Assembly: GCA_030248225.1 (NCBI GenBank)
Contig: JASANE010028153.1
Coordinates: 62,001-126,000, forward strand
Source of the DNA: Trileptium ribeirensis
Lineage: Eukaryota > Nematoda > Enoplea > Enoplida > Thoracostomopsidae
Length of the DNA: 64,000 nucleotides
Direction: 5' to 3'
Notes under the pieces: generated by a model
The model's database searches: none
What the model saw: the letters and a program-made list of their open reading frames with translations, nothing else
Told to the model about the DNA's origin: nothing
Program-made: the position numbers and the translations under genes
Shown here: piece after piece, positions 1 through 40,936 of the stretch
Layout of the letters: the number at the start of each line of letters is the position of its first letter
Numbering within the stretch: position 1 is the stretch's first letter

Positions 1-1683
1 GTTGGACCAAGTTCGAATCAAAGTGTCACACTTTTCTAAAACATCGGGTTTCGAGATAGAACCAGGATAAACCCCCACAAAGAAACTTTAGTGCATAGCT
101 AACATAGTTTAACTCTATACTCCAATTAATAACCAAACTTAATACTAGTACCATGAAGTTTTTAAAATATGTGCCTGCCTGGCTTCGGATGAAATGGCTG
201 CTTTCCTTCGGGATTTTTAGCCAAATCTACGCCAATTCTTTAAAAAAATTTGAAAAATTTGGTCGATAACGTCACGACTTAAATGGAAACTCGCTTAACC
301 TTTGTTTGCACGAACATTTGTTAACACCCAAAACATAATGTGTCATTGCGTTGTTTCTGTGGTTTTCCCGAACATTATTGCTTTTAAACACAAAATCGTG
401 TTTATAAAAAACTCCTAATGTTTAAAATGCCAATCATTGGCTTTCATGTTTGTATTTAATACTTGGTGCTGCTGCTTCACCAAATTTAGACATTATGAGG
501 CGTTCACCTTATAATGTCCACGGCATAGAATTACGTCAAATTGCGAACACAAATCAATTCGCTGTTTGTGAAACACCTATATGTTTTACAATTTTTAGGG
601 CCACAAAAACTTGCCAACAGCAAAATATCCTGAGCATCTAAACGTCAGGATCTCCACTTGGGTAAACATGGTAAATGCATATACATTAATACAAGTGACT
701 CTTGTTTATAGTAAATTGAAGCAATTAATAGCTACGAAAAGCAAAAGAATGTGGAATCAGCAAGCAATTTCTTCACGGGGATATTGGATTTGCTAGCTGA
801 GTCCAAGTAACCCTGTGGCGCAACATGTTTTGTATCGTTAGAAAAACGAATAGCTTAGAGCAGGGGGTTCGGGGGGAGTAGTGCGGTAACGCCCGACTTA
901 GGTTTAGTGTATGCCGCCTCATATAAGGAGCTACGCTTAGTCTTAGTATATTGAGAACGGCGTGGCATGCATTATACGTTGTCCCCTGAGAGATACCTTC
1001 GTGAATGCGGCGGCATATCGTTGATACTTTCGTGCAAATATTTCATGCTCAATTACTGATTGCTATTTGCCAGAGTAACGCTAACCGATTAACCGCGAGG
1101 CTGTAAAATTAATAACTCAACTGTGTATTTTGCTGCGTTCACGTTATATCTCCAAATTGGAACCTATATACACCACACTGGGCCACTCTAATGGATAGGC
1201 ACACTGTGGAGAACAGGGCGTCTTAGACACCACGTTTTTTATGGATTTTTACAAATGTAGCTAGCTAGAGGTACTGCCACTTTTCGACTGCTACACCGTG
1301 TGTTCTTGCAGTTTTATTGATAGTGTGCGGCATTATTTCATCAACGTTGATACAAATATCGAGAATTTAAAAACAAATATAGAGCACAGCTGACTAGTAA
1401 ACCGCATTAACCACAAACGGTGTCCGTTACAGTTAATTCGTGCCAAATTGGTAGCTATGGGTGTGTGCGACATTAAAATGAAAAATGTAGTAAGTCGGGG
1501 TGTGTCGTACACCCTCGACTATTGCAGTATGAGTGTCAGCCTGACTGTCTGTCTATAGGGTAGGGTCGCATCTACAGGGAAACAAAAATTCCATATTACA
1601 GCGCAGATAACGTGACCGTGAACGCCACATTAAGAGCAGTTGCTTACTAATTTAGGTCTATTGTCGAAAAAGCACGAGACTGC
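1..1683. other. Intergenic or upstream-intron DNA, no gene recognised
   Basis: No stretch reads as a conserved protein. The open frames present are short, start at non-ATG codons and have no recognisable content. It may be an intron of the SPCA gene whose 5' exons lie to the left. Confidence 0.5.
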
Positions 1684-1793
1684 GCCAGTGGGTCGGCGTG
1701 AGGATTGAACTCACGTGGATAGGGTGAGAGCCTAGTGCAATTGTACCTGCGATTCGAAGTAACCACTCGGCTATGCTCGCACTGGTAGCTATG
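1684..1793 (-). pseudogene. tRNA-like (Leu/Ser-type) sequence, probably a relic or SINE head
   Basis: Read on the minus strand, the sequence has a perfect A-box (TAGCCGAGTGG, 1773-1763) and a B-box-like T arm with a 5-bp stem and the loop TTCAATC near 1700-1715. These are pol III internal promoter elements. The spacing suits a long-variable-arm tRNA (Leu or Ser). The expected acceptor strands do not pair, and no clean anticodon stem forms, so a working tRNA is unlikely. A 6-bp inverted repeat, CCAGTG/CACTGG, brackets the segment. A tRNA-derived SINE remnant or tRNA pseudogene is the best reading. Confidence 0.45.
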
Positions 1794-2626
1794 TTGACTT
1801 ACGTTGTACAATTGCCGTTGTGTTCTCTTATATTTTGCACAAATAATATAAAACTCTTTGTTGTTGTTTTATTTTCGTGTCGTTATCGTATAAATTGCTT
1901 TATTATTACTATTGTGTTTTTCCGATCCCGTTAGTTTTTTCTGTTTGGTTGAAGTATATACATTAGGGAGTGACATGGGTTGAATTGTACGTTTAGGAGT
2001 GATGTTTCACTCTAAATAAACATTCGGAGACATGACATGAAAAGACTATGGGCGCATAGCTGAAAAGATGATGGGACCCTTTCCTGAATTTGCATGACTT
2101 TTTCCCGTCTGCGGTAGTATCACTCAATTTTCAGTCTATTTGATGCCCGGGACAGTGGCGCAACCACTTTGGGAGCGGTCACATTTTGAACTGTTAAACA
2201 TAGTTGTCCATTGGGCGCGCTGGACCCTCGCCCAGGGGGAGGATGGTTAAGTGTCGTATGCGGGAATGGTTGCCCAAATAAATACATGTGCCTAGGGGGC
2301 AGGCAGCGATACTTCCCTATATGTTCAATTTTTGTGATTGGTTTAGCTTCCTATCACTGTGCTCATTGGAAACATTTGTAATGATCAAAAGTAAAATTTT
2401 TATCAAATCGGCTCGCTGAATTTGAGTTGCTTCCTCTGAAATAGAAATTAGGCAATCGAAAAATTCTGAGAAGGTCCGGTCCTAGTGCCGTCTTACAACC
2501 GTTGAACCATTAAGTGCATCCTGGGTACCGTGTGTTTGTATATACACAGATGCTTAACCAACTTGGCAGATTTCTGGGGGGCAAACGTACTTCTAAATAT
2601 GCCTACATATATGGTTGACCGACTTG
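1794..2626. other. No gene recognised
   Basis: Unique-looking sequence between the tRNA-like segment and the minisatellite. A degenerate first minisatellite-like piece (TTTCTGGGGGGCA) appears near 2570. Confidence 0.5.
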
Positions 2627-4170
2627 CGATATTTCTGGGGGGCAGTCTACATTGCCGTGCCCCAGAGATATTTCTGGGGGGCAGTCTACATTGCCGTGCC
2701 CCAGAGATATTTCTGGGGGGCAGTCTACATTGCCGTGCCCCAGAGATATTTCTGGGGGGGGGCAGTCTACATTGCCGGGCCCCAGAGATATTTCTGCGGG
2801 GCAGTCTACATTGGCGTGCCCCAGAGATATTTCTGGGGGGGGCAGTCTACATTGCCGTGCCCCAGAGATATTTCTGGGGGGGGCAGTCTACATTGCCATG
2901 CCCCAGAGATATATCTTCGGGGGCAGTCTACATTGCCGTGCCCCAGAGATATTTCTGGGGGGCAGTCTACATTGCTGTGCCCCAGAGATATTTCTGGGGG
3001 GCAGTCTACATTGCCGTGCCCCAGAGATATTTCTGGGGGGCAGTCTACATTGCCGTGCCCCAGAGATATTTCTGGGGGGGGCAGTCTACATTGCCGTGCC
3101 CCAGAGATATTTCTGGGGGGGCAGTCTACATTGCCGTGCCCCAGAGATATTTCTGGGGGGGGGGGGCAGTCTACATTGCCGTGCCCCAGAGATATTTCTG
3201 GGAGGGGCAGTCTACATTGCCGTGCCCCAGAGACATTTCTGGGGGGGGGCAGTCTACATTGCCGTGCCCCAGAGATATTTCTGGGGGGCAGTCTACATTG
3301 CCGTGCCCCAGAGATATTTCTTCGGGGGCAGTCTACATTGCCGTGCCCCAGAGATATTTCTGGGGGGGGCAGTCTACATTGCCGTGCCCCAGAGATATTT
3401 CTGGGGGGGGCAGTCTACATTGCCGTGCTCCAGAGATATTTCTGGGGGGGCAGTCTACATTGCCGTGCCCCAGAGATATTTCTGGGGGGGCAGTCTACAT
3501 TGCTGTGCCCCAGAGATATTTCTGGGGGGCAGTCTACATTCCCGTGCCTGAGAGATATTTCTGGGGGGCAGTCTACATTGCCGTGCCCCAGAGATATTTC
3601 TGGGAGGGGGGCAGTCTACATTGCCGTGCCCCAGAGATATTTCTTCGGGGGCAGTCTACATTGCCGTGCCCCAGAGATATTTCTTCGGGGGCAGTCTACA
3701 TTGCCGTGCCCCAGAGATATTTCTGGGGGGGCAGTCTACATTGCCGTGCCCCAGAGATATTTCTGGGGGGCTGTCTACATTGCCGTGCCCCAGAGATATT
3801 TCTGGGGGGGGCAGTCTACATTGCCGTGCCCCAGAGATATTTCTTCGGGGGCAGTCTACATTGCCGTGCCCCAGAGATATTTCTGGGGGGGCAGTCTACA
3901 TTGCCGTGCCCCAGAGATATTTCTGGGGGGGGGCAGTCTACATTGCCGTGCTCCAGAGATATTTCTGGGGGGGCAGTCTACATTGCCGTGCCCCAGAGAT
4001 ATTTCTGGGGGGGCAGTCTACATTGCTGTGCCCCAGAGATATTTCTGGGGGGCAGTCTACATTCCCGTGCCTGAGAGATATTTCTGGGGGGCAGTCTACA
4101 TTGCCGTGCCCCAGAGATATTTCTGGGAGGGGGGCAGTCTACATTGCCGTGCCCCAGAGATATTTCTGGG
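2627..4170. repeat. G-rich minisatellite, about 40 copies of a 37-42 bp unit
   Basis: Roughly 40 head-to-tail copies of a unit made of a G run of 5 to 11, CAGTCTACATTGCCGTG, CCCC and AGAGATATTTCT. Length variation is almost all in the G run. In each unit GGGGCA can pair with TGCCCC across a 13-nt loop, so every copy encodes a 6-bp hairpin on either strand. A run of variant units (CTCC for CCCC, TGCTG, CCCGTGCCTGAG, GGGAGGGG) occurs twice with a constant offset of 523 bp (for example 3428 and 3951, 3541 and 4064), so part of the array was duplicated as a block. All three plus-strand frames are largely open because the unit lacks stop codons; these frames are not genes. Confidence 0.95.
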
Positions 4171-5189
4171 AATACGCGTCCCTCATCGCATCCAGTTTTT
4201 TGTTGGTACCAGCCGAATTGTCCAAATTATAACCAGAACAGCTCGTTTTTGAGAATAATGGAACGTCTAATAGTAGTTGCTGTATATCAATAAATGGTAC
4301 ATCGATTGACATAAAATTTATCGGTAGTTAGAATATATGTTAGACGACGTAAAGAGTAAAAATTTAGCAATAAAATGAAGAATAATTTTCTTAAGTAATA
4401 CTTAAATTACGCTCAAAATTGTTTCCGGTGAATTTAAGAGAATATTCTTTCACGTTTGCGCCATATATATCTTTCAAAATTCAAACAACTGCTCCATGAA
4501 ATTTTAAAGATTTTTTTCAAAATATATGATTTAGTTGAATTTGAGTAAAATTTGAAACAATAGTTGTTTGAATTTCAAAAGAATATGACTTAGTGGAAAA
4601 ATCAAAGCATGTCCTTTTAAAGTTCATGGAAAATATTTTGAGTGTAATTGCAGGATTATCATTTGAAGTAAAATACCAACGATGTAATTTTTTGTTCAAT
4701 TTAGGAGTGCTTAAAATGATGTGTTAAGAAGTCGATCTGGTTATATTTGGCGTTTCAATGAAGCCATGACGAACCGAATAGTCCCAATTTTTACTCAGCA
4801 CTAGGTGAGGAGTAAACTTCAAAGTATTGTCTGTTGGTAGCTGGATCGATGTGTTGAGTTGAGCTTGGCATGAGCCAATAATTCGCAATAAATATCCGAC
4901 CCGAATAATAGAGCGTTAGAAAATGAGTGTTGGCTGCTTTGGGAACACGCCTCGAAAACAGCATTCAAAGCCCTGAACAGCAATTGTGTTCTTTATCACA
5001 TCTGATGGCTTCATGTGCTTCCAAGTTGCGTATAATTCGCGTACAAGCGGCTTCACATGATGCCAAATCTACTTCCAAGACACTGCAAAACGTTAACTTG
5101 AACACCTACCTACGTTTGTTGAAAACTGTAATCTCTATCGAAGCCCTCGCCGGAAACACAACTCTAGTCCATCTGCAATAGTAGTTTCA
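4171..5189. other. AT-rich spacer, no gene recognised
   Basis: Nothing recognisable is encoded. A short inverted repeat (CAAAATTCAAACAACT near 4477 against AGTTGTTTGAATTTC near 4562) could form a hairpin. An 84-codon open frame at 4927-5181 has no recognisable features and I do not call it. Confidence 0.45.
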
Positions 5190-5735
5190 AAATGGTCCGA
5201 TTCTGGAAATTTTGGTATTTTTGTGATCCTCGAGAGCTCCCCTGATCATTTCGACCAAAAAAATTGAATTTTTAAAATTTTAGATTTTTTCGATTTTTGT
5301 TTCCCTTTGGGAACCCAAAAAAATTCTTCAAAAGTGGATATTACCCACCATTCGACGCGGTTTGACGAACTGAGTTTAACGGTGCCATCTTTAACTGAAC
5401 CCGACAAAAGCATCCTAAGTAATGGACAAAAACTGTTCAACTGCTGAGCCTCTCAGCCTCCGATATTTTTCGCCATAACTTAGGAACCGGTTAAAAATAT
5501 CACCATTCGATTCAGCTTGTCAAGCCGCGTCGAATGGTGGGTAAAATCTAATTTTTAAGAAAAATTTTTTGGGTTTCCAAAGAAGGACCACTGGGACACG
5601 AAAAAATTTTAAATTTTAAAAATTCTCGGGAAAAATGATCAGGGAAGGTCTCGAGGATCACAAAAATAGCAAAATTTCCAGAATCGGACCATTTTTGGGC
5701 AAACGCAGGCTGGGGGAGGATAATGGAAAAGAAGC
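5190..5735. repeat. Foldback (long inverted repeat) element, left end truncated
   Basis: The left half (5190-5400) is the imperfect reverse complement of the right half (5500-5735): for example AATGGTCCGATTCTGGAAAT near 5192 against its complement near 5675-5695, and ACCCACCATTCGACGCGG near 5345 against its complement near 5525. The centre is also palindromic around CCTAAGTTATGG-like words. The right end continues to GGGCAAACGCAGGCTGGGGGAGGATAATGG, matching the ends of the complete copy at 44101-44686. The outer part of the left arm is missing here. Non-autonomous, with no coding capacity. Confidence 0.8.
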
Positions 5736-6451
5736 GGCAGATGTATATTGAAACTGTTTTCCAACATCGTTTCTTTTAAAAATTCCCAGAATCACTATAC
5801 ATTGGCTGCTTTGGAAACTACCTTGTCGCTAAGTCATTACCGTAACCCAGTTTTCGGTTGACCAGGTCACCGCCATGGCCGGGTCACCGGGCCATAAAGC
5901 GGTGACCCTGTTCCATGACTGGTACATACAACGTACAGTAAATATTAAAACAGATGCTGTTCCAGACACTACCAACTTAATTCAGTTCACTTCTAACTTC
6001 AATTCAGTACCATATCACGGACACCATACGCAAACACATAAAGAGTGTCAATAACGTCTTTCATTACAATTATAGTGTGGTCTGTGGATGCTATGTTTTG
6101 TTATTCATTTATAGATTGTATATTTTAAATTTTGTGTCGGAAAACTTGTGAGAAAGTTTTTCATTAGAAACCTGAAATTTCTCATACAAATAAAATTGTA
6201 CACGATATTAGTGCCGACTAAACAGATAACTATACGCAGAAAATTCTTGAACAAAATTCGAAGCTGCTAATTTGGGATTTCTGAAGCAAAGATATCATAA
6301 TATTCACTGTTATACAGTGTATGATGAAATTTTTTCTAAGATCATTAGTAAAATAGGAGTAAATTTATTTCACAGAACTGACGCGAAACATTTGAATTTG
6401 TTGACTTTCAGAATTCTCAGCCACTGTCACTGGTATCTGCTGGCTCTACAG
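5736..6451. other. Probable SPCA intron sequence
   Basis: No coding content recognised. It ends in the acceptor CTCTACAG at 6444-6451, directly before the first SPCA exon in the window. Confidence 0.5.
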
Positions 6452-36359
<29,908 letters not shown>

Positions 36360-36479
36360 CTAATATTGGCAAAATAACGGTTTTGTTGTAACCCTAAAAT
36401 ATTAGCTCAATATTTATTCTGCGAAACGTAAAACTACAAACATTCTGATGTCATTGGCGTGTTTTGTTATCATCTTACA

Positions 36480-36608
36480 CAGTATTCGCCGCAATATTCG
36501 CCTCTTAAGAATGAGCGAGCAGAGAGCGAAAAAAATTTCAAAATATTTTGCCACGAGGAAGCTGTAAGTCAATAACGAGATACCAGCGATCAGTTGTGGC
36601 GACTGCTG
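36480..36608. mobile_element. Tc1-like MITE relic in the SPCA 3' flank or UTR
   Basis: The ends CAGTATTCGCCGCAATATTC and CGATCAGTTGTGGCGACTGCTG followed by TA resemble the 23553 family. The interior has GAGCGAGCAGAGAGCG. Confidence 0.55.
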
Positions 36609-36646
36609 TATGCGTGGTTCAAGCTACATATTAATTATTATCTTGT

Positions 36647-36652
36647 AATAAA
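36647..36652 (+). terminator. Candidate SPCA polyadenylation signal AATAAA
   Basis: First canonical AATAAA noticed downstream of the SPCA stop, about 290 bp after it and just past the MITE relic. Based on position only. Confidence 0.3.
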
Positions 36653-36659
36653 TGTAATA

Positions 36660-39600
36660 TTTTGCTATTATCATTGCAGTGTCCTACTGTTTTGTTTTTT
36701 CGTATTTAAAATAACATGAACTTAACACATATGGGATGTCGCTTTATACCGTTGGCAAGTGCTGCTTGATGTAAGCTACGTGTCAAATTACGAGTTTTAA
36801 TATTCAGTGAGCAACAATGATTTGTTTTTTATTTGTATAGCTTATAGTGAAATATAAAGACTATCAGTGTACAACTACGCTAAACATTGTAACACTCTGC
36901 AGTAAAATGTCGATCATCTTGTTCACACTTGGAAATTTAAACTAATTTTTAAAGATGAAGCAATCATTTTGTTTTCCCTAATAAGTAACAAACGAGTTTT
37001 GTTAAACAACAAGAAAGTTGCTTAGGAATCAACTGTTTGTATTGAATGGTGAGACTTCGCGACAAGCACCAGGTAATAATATAGTACACGCCATAAATGA
37101 CTGCCGTGTTTCCAACAAACGAACATCGAAAGGAAATTGAACAAAATATGCGAACAAGTTTCGAAAATACTTCGAACAGCTCTGGGACATAAAAAGTGAG
37201 TAAAAGAAGTTCAAACTAACTACGAGCAAAATTTTAAACTTTACGAACGAAAGTCGTTCGACTAATCGTTTTGGAAAATTAATTTTATTGCAATTTTACT
37301 ATTGCACGACCATTAGATTTCTAATATAATAAATATTTTGAGCGAGATACATAGATAGTCCGTCGAAATTTCGTTTAACGGCTGGGATCGACCGATTTTT
37401 GTACTCTTATTTTGGACCCTACTGACTAGAATGTTGAACATTGTTTTCCCCGGTGAATACTACACATAAACTTATATATAACTTTAACTGCAGTAGCTTG
37501 CATAAATAGAATTAGTTGTTGTCGGCGACTAAAATTTTAGTTTTATATTACTTATGCTTCAGAGGCTTTGTAAAGTGTCCTTCAATCTGTTCCGACTAAA
37601 TTTAGAACCAAATGGTTTGTAAATATTGCTTCCTTTATCATAATGATTCAGTTTCGCGTTATGTTGTGTAATAAATTGTTGTAGTTTATGTTGTCTGGTT
37701 GTGAAGTGAATTTTTTTATTTCAGTGCACGTTACGCTTTCATTGCTTTTTGACACAACGTTCTAGTCTGACATAATGTTTGACACCGTCCGAAAAATTAG
37801 TACTAATATTACAATCGTTTTATATTAATAATCAAATATTAAAGATTTTGCGCAACAAAAAAAACAAAAGTGTTTGAATTTTTAATAAATCTAACTATGT
37901 TATAGCAGAGACAAGTGACGTACACGATTAACGCTATTTTCAAATCTGTTTGACTACGTTTCGACAGTGGTGGGTTAAACTTAATCAATTATCCATGAAA
38001 CATTATGTATATCTATATAAACTGTTGGGTTTTCATTGTAGGTAATAACAGCCATTAATATAATATTGCTCACAATTGAAACGAAACGAAAATTTACGCT
38101 GAGGCGGAAATAGCGCTGGGTGGAAATCGTGAAGGTTTCTTTTTTTGTCGCTATACATCACAGCTCATCTTTGGTTGGATGAATTTCTATAAATTTTTTG
38201 TTTTATACATAGTAAACGTGATGACGTTGTGCCTAAAGAAGTTTAAATCTTACAGCTCCGACCCCATCTTTCACAATGGCAAAAACTGTATTTTAAAGTA
38301 TTTGTCCAGTATGACCATGTATGTGGGTGTTTGTGTTTTGCAGCCTATGGCATTGACCATAAACGCATTAAAAACCACTGAAAAGACATGAAATATTCAT
38401 TTGAATATACAGCAAACGCAAATCCTGTTACCGGTGACTACACACATTGACAACCATGTTACCCCCGTTTCAGCTGTCTTGGCAGAGCCTATTCCTGTTT
38501 TCAAGCACAACTTCTAAAGTGTTGTAAAAGCGCTGAAGTGTTTTTCTGTAACGACGTTGCTGAATAAAATTCTTCTGTAGCAAGATCGTTTATTGTGTTA
38601 CATGGTTACGGCGCTGCTGGAAATTTATGGTTTTGCAACAACGGCTATAAATCGCTACGTGTATTTCATTTCGATTAACGAAAAGTCGAAACAAATTACA
38701 TATTTTTAACACTTTGCCACATGAATAAATTAATCTGTATGTCGTAGAATGTTGAACAAACATTTACCACAGCCGTGGATTAAACCGTGTTCGTTTGATT
38801 GCGAGTCTGGTACGGTATCCGCTATGCTATTTAGGAGCTATTGCTTAGAGAACTGAACCTTGTAATGCGATCATCGAATAACAACGCACGTGCAAACGCA
38901 CGACAGGCGTAAAGCTTTACAATGTACGCTGTATCATATGTGAGACCCTATGCGGGAAATGGTTAATCGAGCTATAGTCTAAATTTTGATTGATTTTACC
39001 CGCATCATGAGCAAAATTTCTGGGAATTGTGACGTATGTTTTGCATTTTGTACATATGCATAATTATAGTATGAGTTCGTTAACGGTGCATCTTCATAAA
39101 CTACCGTAAATTATGATTTCACTGATATATATACTGTATTTTTCGCATTTAATGAAATATATCGATCTTTACTTGTAGGACGATGATACGGTCGTTCATG
39201 ATGAACTAGTAATTAGTTTTGTACAAGTTTGTGATGAAGTGTAAAAGTATTAATAAGCAAGTAATAATCGCCGCTGGGTTATTGCGGGTAATATATCATT
39301 AGTTTACAATTTATAACTGCTATACCCGTTGGACAAATACGAATTCTATATGTATCCAGGGCACTTGTCGTATGTGATATTCCCATTTTCTAGAAAAAAG
39401 TTTGAAAGCGCTGTAAAATATACATATAATAACATTGCTGAGTAAAACTGTTTTGCAGCAGGATAGATTATCCAGCTACTGACACTAATGCAAAATTTTA
39501 TTTCAAGAACAGCCACACCTTAAGAATGGACAAACAGATCTCTCATTTGCAGCATTGAAGGATTGGAACATGCTGATAGAAATGTTTACCTCTAATCTGC

Positions 39601-40693
39601 CTTCACGAGCAATGAGTAAATAATGTCAACTTTTAGTTCAAAATTAGAATGACTCATGACGTTATCGGCCATAGAATGGTTACAAGAAAGCGTTTTATTT
39701 CAAGTGCAGAACAAGGTGTCGAACACATCTACAGACAGAGGAGACATACCGGATTCACAAGATGGGCAATGAAACTAACAGTTTTATAGTAAAATATAAG
39801 GTCTATTGTTTCTGCTTTCAATAAATCTTGACTGTTTGATGGCATATGGTTCAAATTTTAACGACGTACATACCTATAGACTACATAATCGTTGCACTGA
39901 TACCATAAATAAGAGGTTATGAGGTACAACTGAACAAAGTGTGCAAAGTAAATGTTAATTTAAATGTGAAGTAAATGTAAATCTTTGGGACAAAAATTTA
40001 AGACATGGTGTAATTTATGGCTTTATATGTAAATTGGCTCATGTTTTTATAGTGCATGTAAAACTTAGGCCCTTTTTAATATCTGAAATATATTACGAAA
40101 TGATTGAGCGAAATCATTTCTCTGCACACAATTAGACTAGTTGTTGTCACCCGTATGTTCGGAATATCGACTTCGTTTAAGGTCCAAAATGAATGCTTTA
40201 CACATTAGGTGCGCGCGTTTTGACCTCTGCTGCTCTTGATGTAGGTGTTGTCTAGGGTTTCAGTATATTATGCTACAAAAGCGCTCTCAATAAATCCATC
40301 AGTTCCAGTAAGCATCTATTCCTGCGCAAATCTTGATATTTATTTTGTGGAATATACTATTTAAATAAATCTGGAAAGATGATCATAGATCCAGTTGGAG
40401 ATTGCTTGGAACTAAACTCAAGCAGTTTAATGCTCGATTTTCTTGTGCCTCGTTCAGTAAAGAATTTCAGAGACGAAATTTTTTTTCGAGATTTTGATAT
40501 ATGCATTTATGATAACATTTTGCCAAATGTATGATTTTGTTGGTTCGGTTTTATGCTCTCTGTAAGACTACTCAGGCTTACGGTCTTGATACCATGGCAT
40601 ATTGAGGAATAGCTACAAAATTCACTAGCAAAACCTAAAGTTCCAATTCCTTTGACTTGTAATATTTCTAAAAGCTTTATATATAGCTATATT
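36660..40693. other. Intergenic, no gene recognised
   Basis: AT-rich. Possible worn MITE pieces near 37081-37430. The open frames are short and unlike known proteins. Confidence 0.5.
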
Positions 40694-40782
40694 TTATTCA
40701 TTTTTCACACTTTCAGGTAAATAGAAAAGGCGAACAATATGGAAAGAATCTTTAAAATAAAACAATAATTTTGTTGCCATAC

Positions 40783-40936
40783 CTTGTTTCGGTTCACCAA
40801 GGTTCCTTAAATAGCCAGCTGAGCCGCCAGTTTTCGGAGTTGATGGTGCTGCGTCAAGGCTGGTGAACCGATTACATTTCAAATTTAGCAGTACAACGTT
40901 GCATATTAATACGAAATTAAATATACGTTTCACCAT
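40783..40936 (-). CDS. Possible first coding exon of a small secreted protein
   Basis: The ATG at 40936 opens MVKRIFNFVLICNVVLLNLK, a good signal-peptide-like hydrophobic start. A polar stretch rich in Pro, Gly, Ser and Lys (GYLRNLGEPKQ) follows and ends at a donor-like CAAG|GTATGG (exon end 40783). The open frame runs on another 48 bases past this site into less convincing sequence. A secreted peptide or neuropeptide precursor exon would look like this, but no downstream exon was identified and I recognise no family. Confidence 0.3.

Noticed and set aside
2530..4252. Long overlapping plus-strand ORFs (up to 545 codons) with a repeating IAVPQRYFWGAVY-type pattern
   Set aside because: They are translations of the minisatellite in all three frames; the unit has no stop codon and its length is not a multiple of three.
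1..6451. Search for upstream SPCA exons (DKTGT phosphorylation motif, actuator domain)
   Set aside because: No matching coding segment seen; these exons must lie left of the window.
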